A DNA stretch of 64,000 bases, taken from Pseudomonas petrae. Its GTDB lineage: Bacteria > Pseudomonadota > Gammaproteobacteria > Pseudomonadales > Pseudomonadaceae. The stretch covers positions 372,001 through 436,000 of the forward strand of contig NZ_JAKJXE010000001.1 of the NCBI RefSeq assembly GCF_021728295.1, given 5' to 3'. Made by a program: the position numbers and the translations under genes. Under the pieces are notes generated by a model, which had not been told where the DNA came from, did no database searches, and worked only from the letters and a program-made list of their open reading frames with translations. Below, in pieces: positions 9,355-18,064 of this stretch (positions within the stretch are counted from its first letter, which is position 1; each line of letters opens with the position of its first letter).

Positions 9355-10689
9355 TTACTTCCCTCTACCGCCACGCCCGAATGCTTGAAACACGCGGGCG
9401 ATAAAACGCCTGACTTTGCGACAAACGCTGCATCCATCACCCGACCTGCTGTCAGACAGCATGGCCAACGTCGTCGGCCCGCAGATCTCGCCGCTGGGCA
9501 ACTTGCGATTGATCTTCACCAGCCCCTCCTCCGAGGCGCCCGACTGCCCGCTGACTTTCGTCAACCGGTAAGTGGCCAGCGCCGATCCTTCGAGGATGGG
9601 TTCGATGTGGGGAATGAAAGGCTCGACCAGAATGTCCAGATAACCGTCAGTCACGTTCTGCGCGCTGACCGTCCGGGTAAACACCCCTTCGGTGCCTGAA
9701 ATCGGATCGCTGCCGTTGAACGTGCGATAACCCTGCCAGTACAGGGTGATCTGGTCCTGGTACTCGAACAGGTTGCGAACGAAAGAGATGCGCACCGCGA
9801 TACCGTTCCAGGGTTCATCGTCGCAATTGATGTAGCCGTAGGTATCTGCCCCCGGGAACTCCGGCTCGGGCAAATCGCCCCCGGGCAATGGCTTGAGGGC
9901 GACGGTGGCAGGCGTTTCGCGGGAGAACGAGTCGGTCTCGTTGCCGGCCCGGTCTCGTACTTTGTACGTCGCGTAAAAATTGCCATCCCGATCCGGCGCA
10001 CGCACGGCGCTACCGGGCAAAACGATGCGGATATCTTCTGCGTCGATCTGCGCCTGGGTCACCGTCACACTGGCTACAACCGATGTCGTTGGTGGGTTGT
10101 TCTGCGACCAGTAAAGGTCAACGGCATCGCCCTCTTGCGCATCCAGGTAAACCGGGATCGGAAGGCGCAGCTCTACCTGGTCCTCATGACTTTCCAAGTA
10201 CGCTTCGTTGATCACCCCGCCTACCAGATCATTGGGTAACAACAAGGCCAGCAACTGCTTGTCGTAGCTGGGCGGGCGGGTGTCGATGGTGACGGTGCGC
10301 CGATCGGAAGGTGCAACCGCGCCAGCGTCGTTGGTGACCGTGTACCAGAGTTGGTATTGGCCATCCGGCTGCAGGAGGTTCTTGTCAACTGTCAGGGGAA
10401 AAGGGAACTGCGTCGGATCGACGGGACCTGTAAAGCTTTCGCTTGCCACGGGCCTGTCATCGCTCTCCCCGCTCCAGAACAAGTCCAGTCGGTCGAACTC
10501 TCCCGGTAAGGCCGGCAACGCCCAAAGCGGGACCAGTACCTCAAGCCCACTGATCTGGGTTCCCGTCGCCACAAGCCCGTCCGGATCGGCCGGATCAATG
10601 ATCGCAGGCACCTCGGGCCGCGCCAGATTGACTCTGGGCACATCCGCTGTGCGCCACGTTGACGAATTGGTTTTCCGATCCCTGGCCAT
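9355..10689 (-). CDS. Ig-like repeat protein without signal peptide (444 aa)
   Basis: The start is set at 10689 because GAGGTGAG precedes this ATG; a longer frame to 10776 exists but lacks a ribosome binding site. No signal peptide is seen. Blocks shared with the downstream 671-residue paralogue include 'GPVDPTQFPFPLTV', 'TIDTRPP' and a final domain starting 'LPEPEFPGAD'. The segment 'ALATYRLTK' matches 'ASYVLTK' near the left edge of the window, linking all three proteins. The tail contains a CSVCRKVRR motif, so both minus-strand paralogues end in Cys-containing tails. First gene of a likely two-gene operon. Function unknown. Confidence 0.75.
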   Translation of the reverse strand: MARDRKTNSSTWRTADVPRVNLARPEVPAIIDPADPDGLVATGTQISGLEVLVPLWALPALPGEFDRLDLFWSGESDDRPVASESFTGPVDPTQFPFPLTVDKNLLQPDGQYQLWYTVTNDAGAVAPSDRRTVTIDTRPPSYDKQLLALLLPNDLVGGVINEAYLESHEDQVELRLPIPVYLDAQEGDAVDLYWSQNNPPTTSVVASVTVTQAQIDAEDIRIVLPGSAVRAPDRDGNFYATYKVRDRAGNETDSFSRETPATVALKPLPGGDLPEPEFPGADTYGYINCDDEPWNGIAVRISFVRNLFEYQDQITLYWQGYRTFNGSDPISGTEGVFTRTVSAQNVTDGYLDILVEPFIPHIEPILEGSALATYRLTKVSGQSGASEEGLVKINRKLPSGEICGPTTLAMLSDSRSGDGCSVCRKVRRFIARVFQAFGRGGRGK

Positions 10690-10787
10690 GCTGCTCTCAC
10701 CTCGTCCGATGGAACGCTGCCAGCCGGCACCCACCGGCTTGGCAACGCAACAAGGCTTTATTGAGAACCGAATCACCTAGGTTGACT

Positions 10788-10805
10788 ACTGTCAGAAATG
10801 ACAGT
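10788..10805 (-). promoter_or_regulatory. Palindrome ACTGTCA-N4-TGACAGT upstream of the Ig-like operon
   Basis: A perfect 7-bp inverted repeat with a 4-bp spacer lies about 100 bp upstream of the start of the 444-residue gene, in the only intergenic gap before the oxidoreductase gene. Operator-like in size and place; the binding protein is unknown. Confidence 0.35.
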
Positions 10806-10870
10806 TCCTGCCACCGCCGGTCAGCTAACGAAGCACGGCTATAGGGAACAGATACAGGAGAAAACGCAGG

Positions 10871-11833
10871 TCACACCAGACTGTCGTCGATCACCAGTAT
10901 CACCTTGCCCGACACCTGATTGGTCGCCAGCTCCGCGTAGGCCGCTTCGGCTTCGCTGATCGGAAAGCTGCGCGCCAGCTGCGGCTTGAGGCGGCCTTCG
11001 CTGAACAGCGGCATGACGTGCTGCCCCAGATCGCTAAGCAGGTCGGCCTTGAACTGGTCGTCGCGGCTGCGCAGGGTCGAGCCCAGAATATGGATGCGCT
11101 TGCCCAGCACCTTTGCGAAATCCAGCTCGGACTTGCTTCCGCCCATCAGCCCGATCAGCACCAGACGACCGTCCACGCCGAGCACTTTCAGATTCAGCGC
11201 GGCGTAGTTGGCGCCCACCGGATCAAGAATGACGTGGAACGGCGCGAAGTCGTTCAGCGCATCCAGGTTCTCGTTGCGCAGCACACCGCCCTGAGCGCCG
11301 AGCGCTTCGCAGTACGCCAGCCGCTCCGCCGAGCCCACGGTGACCCAGACCGGGTTGCCGAACGCCTTGCACAGCTGAATGGCAGCTGAACCAACTCCAC
11401 TTGCCCCGGCATGCAGCAACACTTTTTCGCCGGGCTTGAGGCCGGCCAGCTGGAACAGATTCAGCCAGGCGGTGGCGTAGACCTCGGGAATCGCCGCCGC
11501 TTCGTGCAGCGAAATCCCCTCGGGCACCGGCAGCACATGCCGGGAGTCGACCACCACTTCTTCGGCCATCGCCCCGCCTGCAACCAGCGCGCACACGCGG
11601 TCGCCGACTTCCCAGGCGGTGCCCGGACCGACCTCGGCAATCACCCCTGAACATTCCATCCCGAGGATTTCCGTGACACCTGGCGGTGGCGGGTAATGCC
11701 CCGAGCGTTGCAGCAAATCCGCACGATTGAGTCCGGCCGCTGCGACCTTGATGCGGACTTGTCCTGCATCCAGAGTCGGCGATGGCTCTTCAACCCATTC
11801 CACACGACCTTCAACGCCTTGCAATGCTTTCAC
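10871..11833 (-). CDS. NAD(P)H:quinone oxidoreductase, PIG3/zeta-crystallin type
   Basis: 320 residues, the usual size for zinc-free medium-chain reductases. Visible features are the N-terminal 'LNRADLLQRSGHYPPPPG', 'EVGDRVCALVAGGAMAEEV', and the nucleotide-binding 'LLHAGASGVGSAAIQLCKAFG' region at about residues 140-160. The zinc-ligand cysteines of alcohol dehydrogenases are absent. Family members reduce quinones or related carbonyls with NADPH. It is divergent from prc, with the promoters presumably in the short gap between them. Confidence 0.9.
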   Translation of the reverse strand: MKALQGVEGRVEWVEEPSPTLDAGQVRIKVAAAGLNRADLLQRSGHYPPPPGVTEILGMECSGVIAEVGPGTAWEVGDRVCALVAGGAMAEEVVVDSRHVLPVPEGISLHEAAAIPEVYATAWLNLFQLAGLKPGEKVLLHAGASGVGSAAIQLCKAFGNPVWVTVGSAERLAYCEALGAQGGVLRNENLDALNDFAPFHVILDPVGANYAALNLKVLGVDGRLVLIGLMGGSKSELDFAKVLGKRIHILGSTLRSRDDQFKADLLSDLGQHVMPLFSEGRLKPQLARSFPISEAEAAYAELATNQVSGKVILVIDDSLV

Positions 11834-11978
11834 GGTGCCTCCATAGTGAGTCTTGACTGAGCCCGATGTGCCTCACGGCCATTGGGCTTTTTGCATTATG
11901 CGACCGTGTTCTGACCGAACCGGCGACCTCCAAAGACGGCCTAATATGCGTTATCAATTGTCCCCGCGTCGAATCAGC

Positions 11979-14060
11979 ATGAAGCATTTCTTACCCAGCA
12001 CCACCCTTGCATTACTCATTGGCCTGACTGTCCTGCCAATGTCGGCCAGTTCGTTCGCCGCCAACAGCTGGGATAATCTTCAACCTGATCGCGATGAAGT
12101 CATCGCCAGTCTGAATGTCGTGGAGCTGCTCAAGCGCCACCATTACAGCAAGCCGCCGCTGGACGACAAGCGTTCGGAAATCATCTATCAGAGCTACCTG
12201 AAACTCCTCGATCCTGCGCGCAGCTACTTCCTCGCCAGCGACATCGCCGAGTTCGACAAGTGGCGTTTCCAGTTCGACGACTTTCTTAAAAGCGGCGACT
12301 TGGCCCCAGGCTTCACTATCTATAAGCGTTATCTGGACCGCATCAAGTCGCGTCTGGATTTCGCCCTGGCGCAGCTGAGCAAGGGCGTCGACAAGATCGA
12401 CCTGAACACTCAGGAAACCTTGCTGGTTGATCGCAAGGACGCGCCATGGGCCAAGAACGAAGCCGAACTCGACGACCTCTGGCGCAAACGCGTCAAGGAT
12501 GAGGTTCTGCGTCTGAAGATCGCGGGCAAAGACCCGGCGAAGATTCAGGAAACCCTGACCAAGCGCTACAAGAACCAGCTCGCGCGTCTGGGCCAGACCC
12601 GCAGCGAGGACGTGTTCCAGGCATATCTCAACACCTTCGCGATGTCCTACGATCCGCACACCAACTATCTGTCACCTGACAGCGCGGAAAACTTCGACAT
12701 CAACATGAGCCTTTCTCTTGAAGGGATCGGCGCTGTCCTGCAGAGCGACAACGACAACGTCAAGATTGTCCGCCTGGTTCCGGCCGGCCCTGCCGCGAAG
12801 ACAAAGCAAGTGGCAACCGCCGACAAAATCATCGGCGTCGCCCAGGGCGAAAAAGAGATGGTCGACGTGATCGGCTGGCGTCTGGATGAAGTGGTCAAAC
12901 TGATTCGCGGTCCGAAGGGTTCGGTCGTGCGTCTGGAAATCGTCCCGGCCAGCAATGCGCCGAGCGACCAGACCACCAAGATTGTTTCGATCACCCGCGA
13001 AGCCGTGAAACTCGAAGAGCAAGCGGCCAAGAAGTCTATCCTGCACCTGAATCAGGACGGCAAGGATTACAAACTGGGCGTTATCGAGATTCCTGCTTTC
13101 TACCTGGACTTCAAGGCCTACCGCGCCGGCGATCCCGAGTACAAGAGCACGACCCGCGACGTCAAGAAGCTGCTGACCGAATTGCAGTCCGAGAAAGTCG
13201 ACGGCGTGGTCATCGACCTGCGTAACAACGGCGGTGGTTCGCTGCAGGAAGCCACCGAGCTGACCAGTCTGTTCATCGACAAAGGCCCGACCGTTCTGGT
13301 ACGTAACGCCGACGGCAAGGTCGATGTGCTGGAAGACGAGAACAGCGGTGCGTTCTATAAAGGCCCGATGGCGCTGCTGGTCAACCGCCTCTCGGCCTCG
13401 GCTTCGGAGATTTTCGCCGGCGCCATGCAGGATTATCACCGCGCGCTGATCATCGGTGGCCAGACCTTCGGCAAGGGCACCGTGCAGACCATTCAGCCGC
13501 TGAACCATGGCGAACTGAAACTGACGCTGGCCAAGTTCTACCGGGTTTCCGGTCAGAGCACCCAGCATCAGGGCGTGCTGCCGGACATCGGTTACCCGTC
13601 GATTATCGACACCAAGGAAATAGGTGAAAGCGCACTGCCTGAAGCAATGACCTACGACACCATCAAGCCGGCGATCAAGCCTGCGGTGGATCCGTTCAAG
13701 CCGTTCCTCGCCCAGCTGCAATCGCGTCACGACGTGCGTTCGGCCAAAGACGCCGAGTTTGTCTTCATCGAAGAAAAACTCGCGCTGGCGAAGAAGCTGA
13801 TGAGCGAAAAGACCGTCAGCCTCAACGAAGCCGAACGCCGCAAGCAACACGCCGACATCGAGAGCAAGCAGCTGGTGATGGAGAACGTGCGTCGCAAGGC
13901 CAAAGGCGAAGAGCCGCTGAAAGAGCTGAAGAAGGAAGACGAAGACGCGCTGCCTTCGGACGACGACAAGACCAAACCCGAGGATGACGCCTACCTGGCT
14001 GAGACCGGGCGTATCTTGCTCGACTATCTCGGCTTGAGCGGTTCGGTGGCGAAAAAGTAA
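11979..14060 (+). CDS. prc: Tail-specific protease Prc (C-terminal processing peptidase, S41)
   Basis: Periplasmic protease of the Prc/Tsp family, which cleaves proteins with exposed hydrophobic C-termini and processes cell-wall hydrolases and lipoproteins. From the ATG at 11979 (693 aa) the protein begins with a signal peptide ('MKHFLPSTTLALLIGL'). ATGs at 11853 and 11946 are possible but would bury this signal. A PDZ domain lies around residues 240-330 ('SLSLEGIGAVLQ'). The catalytic pair is Ser474 in 'LSASASEIF' and Lys499 in 'FGKGTVQ', 25 residues apart as in E. coli Prc. The charged C-terminal domain is typical. No strong ribosome binding site is visible at either start. Confidence 0.95.
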   Translation: MKHFLPSTTLALLIGLTVLPMSASSFAANSWDNLQPDRDEVIASLNVVELLKRHHYSKPPLDDKRSEIIYQSYLKLLDPARSYFLASDIAEFDKWRFQFDDFLKSGDLAPGFTIYKRYLDRIKSRLDFALAQLSKGVDKIDLNTQETLLVDRKDAPWAKNEAELDDLWRKRVKDEVLRLKIAGKDPAKIQETLTKRYKNQLARLGQTRSEDVFQAYLNTFAMSYDPHTNYLSPDSAENFDINMSLSLEGIGAVLQSDNDNVKIVRLVPAGPAAKTKQVATADKIIGVAQGEKEMVDVIGWRLDEVVKLIRGPKGSVVRLEIVPASNAPSDQTTKIVSITREAVKLEEQAAKKSILHLNQDGKDYKLGVIEIPAFYLDFKAYRAGDPEYKSTTRDVKKLLTELQSEKVDGVVIDLRNNGGGSLQEATELTSLFIDKGPTVLVRNADGKVDVLEDENSGAFYKGPMALLVNRLSASASEIFAGAMQDYHRALIIGGQTFGKGTVQTIQPLNHGELKLTLAKFYRVSGQSTQHQGVLPDIGYPSIIDTKEIGESALPEAMTYDTIKPAIKPAVDPFKPFLAQLQSRHDVRSAKDAEFVFIEEKLALAKKLMSEKTVSLNEAERRKQHADIESKQLVMENVRRKAKGEEPLKELKKEDEDALPSDDDKTKPEDDAYLAETGRILLDYLGLSGSVAKK

Positions 14061-14129
14061 AACAGCGTGAAACGTGACGAAATGATGGCAAATCGTCATC
14101 AAATAGTCATAAAGCTGTCGTGAAATAGC

Positions 14130-14163
14130 GGGGCTCGACGCCACAAGCGTCCAGCCCCTTTTT
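14130..14163 (+). terminator. Terminator after prc
   Basis: The stem GGGGCT-C-GACGC pairs with GCGTC-C-AGCCCC across a CACAA loop and is followed by TTTTT. It separates prc from the following EAL gene only 18 bases before that gene's ATG, so the latter probably needs read-through or its own promoter. Confidence 0.8.
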
Positions 14164-14180
14164 CTTGCCCCGAGATTGCC

Positions 14181-15971
14181 ATGACCGTGACTGAACAGCT
14201 GGGCGCTCTGAGTTCGATCCTGACTCACGGCGACTTGCACAGCCTGTTCCAACCGATTGTGTCGCTATCGGATCGGCGCATTCTCGGCTACGAAGCCCTG
14301 ACTCGCGGTCCTTCCAACAGCGCGCTGCATTCCCCTTTGAGCCTCTTCGCCGTGGCCCGTCAGGCCGGGCGCCTGAGCGAACTGGAACTCGCCTGCCGCG
14401 AGTCGGCCTGTCGTCGCTTCAGTCAACAGAAGCTGGAGGGCAAGCTGTTTCTCAACATCTCGCCCGAGTCGCTGCTGGAAGCATCCCACCCGCCGGGGCG
14501 CACCTTGCAGCTGTTGCAGCGCTACGGCATACCGCCAAGCCGCGTGGTCATCGAGCTGACCGAGCAGACGCCGACCGATGACTTCGGCCTGCTCTACAAC
14601 GCGCTTTATCACTACCGGGACATGGGCTTTTCCATCGCCCTCGATGACCTGGGCGCGGGGTATTCGAGCCTGCGGCTGTGGTCCGAACTACGCCCCGATT
14701 ACGTGAAGATCGACCGGCATTTCATCGATGGCATTCATCAGGACGCGGTCAAGCGCGAGTTCGTCGGCTCGATGCTGCAAATGGCCAAGGCGTCGCGGGC
14801 GCTGGTGATCGCTGAAGGCATCGAGTTGCAGGAAGAGCTGGCCGTCTTGATCGACATGGGCGTCGAGCTGGTTCAGGGCTATTTGCTGTGTCGTCCGCAG
14901 GAGTTTCCGCCCCGTGACGCCCGTGCGCTGCTGCCGAAAATCGACCCGGCTGCCGCGACCTTGACCGAAGAAACCAGCGACCTCAGCGCGCTGCTCAACG
15001 AGCTGCCGGCCGTGGTGCAGACCACGCCCACCGCCACAGTGCTGGAGTCGTTTCGCAAGCAGGCCAATCTCAACTCCCTGGCGGTGCTGGACGAGCAGCA
15101 TCAGCCCATCGGGATTGTCCACCGCCATTCGCTGTCGGACGTGCTGCTGCAGCCGTTCGCCACCGAGCTGTACGCGCGCAAGCCGATCAGCCGGTTGATG
15201 AGCGATGACTTCCTGGCCGTCGAGCTGAGCCAGTCGCTGCAGCAGGTCAGCCGGCTGATCACCAGCCGCGCGCGGCAACGCATCGAAGAAGATTTCATCA
15301 TCATGCAGAACGGCGCCTACCTTGGGCTGGGCCGGGTGATCGATGTACTGAAGCTGATTACCGAGGTGAAGATCCAGCAGGCGCGCTACGCCAACCCGCT
15401 GACCCTGCTGCCGGGCAACGTGCCGATCCAGCAGTGCCTGACCCGGTTGTTGCAGCAGGGCCGCGAGTCGATGATCTGCTACGTGGACATCGACAGCTTC
15501 AAGCCCTTTAACGACATCTACGGCTACGGGCGCGGCGACGAGGTTCTGCTGTGTCTGGCGCAATGCCTGAACGACCGCATCGACCCGAGTCGAGACTTTG
15601 TCGGCCACATCGGTGGTGATGACTTTCTGATGGTGCTGGGCTCGGACGACTGGCGCAAACGCTTGAACATGTTGCTGGAAGACTTCCAGAACCAGTGCCG
15701 ACGCTTCTACCGCGCCGAGCATCTGGAGGCCGGCTGCTTCGTGGCGCTCAACCGCCAGGGCCAGCGCCAGGAATTCCCGCTGCTGTCACTGTCCATTGGC
15801 GTCGTGCACCTGCATCCTGAAGTCTGCACGACCCTCGATGCCAGCCAACTGGCCGAACTGGCTTCCCAGGCCAAGCACCACGCCAAAGAGGTGGTGGGTG
15901 CGAGCGTGCATGTGATCAATACGCTGGAGGCGGAAGTCATGGCGGTGTTGAATCAGGCGGTGTTGGGGTGA
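14181..15971 (+). CDS. EAL-CBS-GGDEF cyclic-di-GMP signalling protein
   Basis: 596 residues with an unusual order: EAL phosphodiesterase first (about 20-250), a CBS pair (about 275-395), then GGDEF (about 420-580). The EAL motif reads 'EALTRG', and loop 6 is intact ('DDLGAGYSS') with 'KIDRHFI' and 'IAEGIE', so the phosphodiesterase looks catalytic. The diguanylate cyclase signature is 'GGDDF' instead of GGDEF, a conservative change whose activity is uncertain. No membrane segment is seen, so a cytoplasmic enzyme is expected. The CBS pair suggests control by an adenosine nucleotide (inference). A similar gene next to prc is known in P. aeruginosa. Confidence 0.92.
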   Translation: MTVTEQLGALSSILTHGDLHSLFQPIVSLSDRRILGYEALTRGPSNSALHSPLSLFAVARQAGRLSELELACRESACRRFSQQKLEGKLFLNISPESLLEASHPPGRTLQLLQRYGIPPSRVVIELTEQTPTDDFGLLYNALYHYRDMGFSIALDDLGAGYSSLRLWSELRPDYVKIDRHFIDGIHQDAVKREFVGSMLQMAKASRALVIAEGIELQEELAVLIDMGVELVQGYLLCRPQEFPPRDARALLPKIDPAAATLTEETSDLSALLNELPAVVQTTPTATVLESFRKQANLNSLAVLDEQHQPIGIVHRHSLSDVLLQPFATELYARKPISRLMSDDFLAVELSQSLQQVSRLITSRARQRIEEDFIIMQNGAYLGLGRVIDVLKLITEVKIQQARYANPLTLLPGNVPIQQCLTRLLQQGRESMICYVDIDSFKPFNDIYGYGRGDEVLLCLAQCLNDRIDPSRDFVGHIGGDDFLMVLGSDDWRKRLNMLLEDFQNQCRRFYRAEHLEAGCFVALNRQGQRQEFPLLSLSIGVVHLHPEVCTTLDASQLAELASQAKHHAKEVVGASVHVINTLEAEVMAVLNQAVLG

Positions 15972-16644
15972 CCGACAGGGTTCGCCAGCAAGCCGGCTCC
16001 ACAGGTTTTGTGCCTGACGCGGAAATCCCGGTCCACGGAAATCCAGTGTAGGAGCGCGTTTGCCCGCGAATGCGGTCTGCCTGTGCCATCCATTTCGACT
16101 GACCCACCGCCTTCGCCAGCAAGCCGGCTCCTTGGTTTTGTGTCTGACGCTGAAATCCCGGCCAAGGAAGATCCGGTGTAGGAGTGAGCTTGCTCGCGAT
16201 CGGCTGCGCAGCAGTCGTGAAACCTGACGCCCCGGTTACCGCTGACACACCGCGTGCACGGGTCTGCTGCCGCTTCGCGCCAGATCGCGAGCAAGCTCAC
16301 TCCTACAGTTTGATCCCCGGCCGGCGAGGAATGGGCGGCAGATCACATATCACGCAAAGACATGCACGGATTTGGCGTCATACCCCGACCGGTGTAGGAG
16401 CGCGCTTGCCCGCGATCGGCTGCGCAGCAGTCGTGAAACCTGACGCGCCGGTTACTCCTGACACACCGCGCTCGCCGGGTCTGCTGCCGCTTCGCGCCAG
16501 ATCGCGGGCAAGCGCGCTCCTACAGTCTGATCCGCGGTGGGCGAGGAATTGGCGGCATCGTTTAACGCGCGTCCGCATGAGCGTAGGAACGTTCGGGTAT
16601 GCGCCCGAATTCGGATGTGGCCTGTCAGCCACCCGATCTGCTAC
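15972..16644. repeat. Gene-free REP region with two long inverted-repeat doublets
   Basis: This stretch holds no convincing gene. It contains partial REP hairpins ('cgccagcaagccggctcc' near 15985 and 16115; 'gtaggagcgcgtttgcccgcg' near 16050) and two complete doublets. One is 16177-16307, with perfect 24-bp arms; the other is 16393-16524. Their interiors are nearly identical to each other. It separates the EAL gene from a convergent gene and could act as a transcription stop. Confidence 0.85.
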
Positions 16645-17019
16645 TTACTCCGGCTTCACCGGCTGCGGATACTCGAACTCAAACACCCGGGCGACTTCCG
16701 AGGCGTGCCAAGAGGCAGCAGCGATGCCGTCGGAGGGGCCGGAGAAACGGCCGAGGCGTTCGACGCATTCGAAGAATCCGGTCCGAGGCAGGCGGCTGGC
16801 GCCCTGACTGATCACCAGCGCGCTGCGCAACGGCTGCTCGGCGCGGGCGTCGAGGGCGGCGAGGTGTTCAAGGGCGGCGGTCAGGGTTTGCATGGCGGGG
16901 GTGGGTAACTGCAACCGCTCCAGCAACGCGCGATACGTCACCAGATGACGTTGGCGACGGGCCAGGTCCAGTTCGGCGAGCAGCCCGTCCCAGTGCTGGC
17001 GACTGATGCGCACGCTCAT
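16645..17019 (-). CDS. Hypothetical protein paired with an XRE regulator (124 aa)
   Basis: Small soluble protein beginning 'MSVRISRQHWDGLLAELDLARRQRHLVTY', with the later block 'LRSALVISQGASRLPRTGFF'. I do not recognise a named family. Its ATG overlaps the stop of the upstream HTH gene (ATGA), indicating translational coupling. The layout of a small HTH protein followed by a coupled small protein recalls toxin-antitoxin modules, but nothing in the residues proves toxicity. Confidence 0.7.
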   Translation of the reverse strand: MSVRISRQHWDGLLAELDLARRQRHLVTYRALLERLQLPTPAMQTLTAALEHLAALDARAEQPLRSALVISQGASRLPRTGFFECVERLGRFSGPSDGIAAASWHASEVARVFEFEYPQPVKPE

Positions 17020-17378
17020 GCTTCACCCCGCCAGCCCGCAACACCCAGTTCCCAGGCCAGACTCCGGCGAATAGCCGCGTCCGGCTTACGGGCGCCGCTT
17101 TCAATCAGGTCCAGGTAAGAGGGGCTGATGCCGACGGTGCGCGCCAATTGCGCCACTTCCAGGCCCTTGGCCTCGCGCAATGCACCCAACTGAGATAAAG
17201 AAGGAAGGTCTGCAGCGCCAGCGGACGAGGACTGTTCAAACTCGGCCTCGGTGTGGATCACCGGCCCGGACTCCGGACCACGCGCAACACCCGCCGCGCG
17301 CAACAGGGCCTGATACTGCGCCCATGGGACCACCGCATATTCCGGCTCTCCATCGCGCGAAATAACCTGAAGATCCAT
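17016..17378 (-). CDS. XRE-family HTH regulator, antitoxin-like (120 aa)
   Basis: The N-terminal 30 residues ('VISRDGEPEYAVVPWAQYQALL') look like the short dimerisation strand seen in many antitoxins. The C-terminal half is a clear XRE helix-turn-helix ('LREAKGLEVAQLARTVGISPSYLDLIESG', about residues 68-96). First gene of a two-gene unit, overlapping the next by 4 bp. GACTA and TAGTC half-sites (17394-17398, 17414-17418) flank an A/T-rich core just upstream and may be the operator. The ribosome binding site is G-rich (AGGGGGGTGGT). Confidence 0.8.
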   Translation of the reverse strand: MDLQVISRDGEPEYAVVPWAQYQALLRAAGVARGPESGPVIHTEAEFEQSSSAGAADLPSLSQLGALREAKGLEVAQLARTVGISPSYLDLIESGARKPDAAIRRSLAWELGVAGWRGEA

Positions 17379-17393
17379 ACCACCCCCCTGTAG

Positions 17394-17418
17394 GACTAAA
17401 ACACGCTTTTACGTAGTC
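17394..17418 (-). promoter_or_regulatory. Possible XRE operator (GACTA ... TAGTC)
   Basis: Inverted GACTA/TAGTC half-sites, 15 bp apart, surround AAAACACGCTTTT, starting 15 bases before the XRE start codon. Position and symmetry suit autoregulation. Confidence 0.35.
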
Positions 17419-17523
17419 TTTTTCTAAGTATGGGCGGCATCTTAACAGCGGTTGGCTGCGACTTGCGTGTGTGGAATCACTGGAACGCTGGTGGCGTCAA
17501 TGAAGAGCCGCACAAATCCGCCT

Positions 17524-17973
17524 TCAAATCTTTTTCTCGTGCTCCAGCAAGACAGGCGTCGCCGGCAAACGCTCAACCACCGCGAGCTTTTCCGGGTTCT
17601 GCAACGCGCGCCAGGCACGGAATGCGCTGAGTTCGGCTTCGAGGTGCTTCATCACCCACGCCAGCACCGCGATGTCGTCCAGCATCCCCAAGCCGGGAAT
17701 CCAGTCAGGAATCGCATCCAGAGGGCTGAGGAAATACATCAGGCCGGCCACGATCGAGAGAATCGCCTTACCGCTGATGGCGCGATACTCCCCGCGCCAG
17801 TAGGCCAGGCACAACGCTTGAAGCAGTTTCAAATCGTCCTTGATCTTGCCCAGCCGACCGCCCTCACTGGCCGTTTTGCCTGCAACGGCAAACAGCAATG
17901 CGGGCAAGCGACCTGCCGCCATCAAACGCTTGGCCATGGGCAGATAACGAATGAGATTCCAGGGTGCTTTCAT
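17524..17973 (-). CDS. YkvA-like (DUF1232) membrane-associated protein
   Basis: 149 residues from the ATG at 17973, which has GGAG five bases upstream; the frame extends further without a ribosome binding site. The DUF1232 core is visible as 'YRAISGKAILSIVAGLMYF' followed by 'LSPLDAIPDWIPGLGMLDD'. This is the hydrophobic stretch plus the acidic 'P.D.IPD..P..G..DD' signature. The biochemical role of the family is unknown. Upstream, at 18065-18095, is a DnaA-box-like palindrome. Confidence 0.85.
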   Translation of the reverse strand: MKAPWNLIRYLPMAKRLMAAGRLPALLFAVAGKTASEGGRLGKIKDDLKLLQALCLAYWRGEYRAISGKAILSIVAGLMYFLSPLDAIPDWIPGLGMLDDIAVLAWVMKHLEAELSAFRAWRALQNPEKLAVVERLPATPVLLEHEKKI

Positions 17974-18064
17974 ATCCACTCCACGATTACCGATAAAAAT
18001 CGACCTGCTGGCTGATTGCGTAGGTCGAAGCAGCCTACTGACTCGTGCGTCAATTCCGCACCCA

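Noticed and set aside
12672..14252. Long minus-strand open frame across prc
   Set aside because: No domain is recognisable and the composition is typical of antisense shadow frames; Prc is certain on the other strand.
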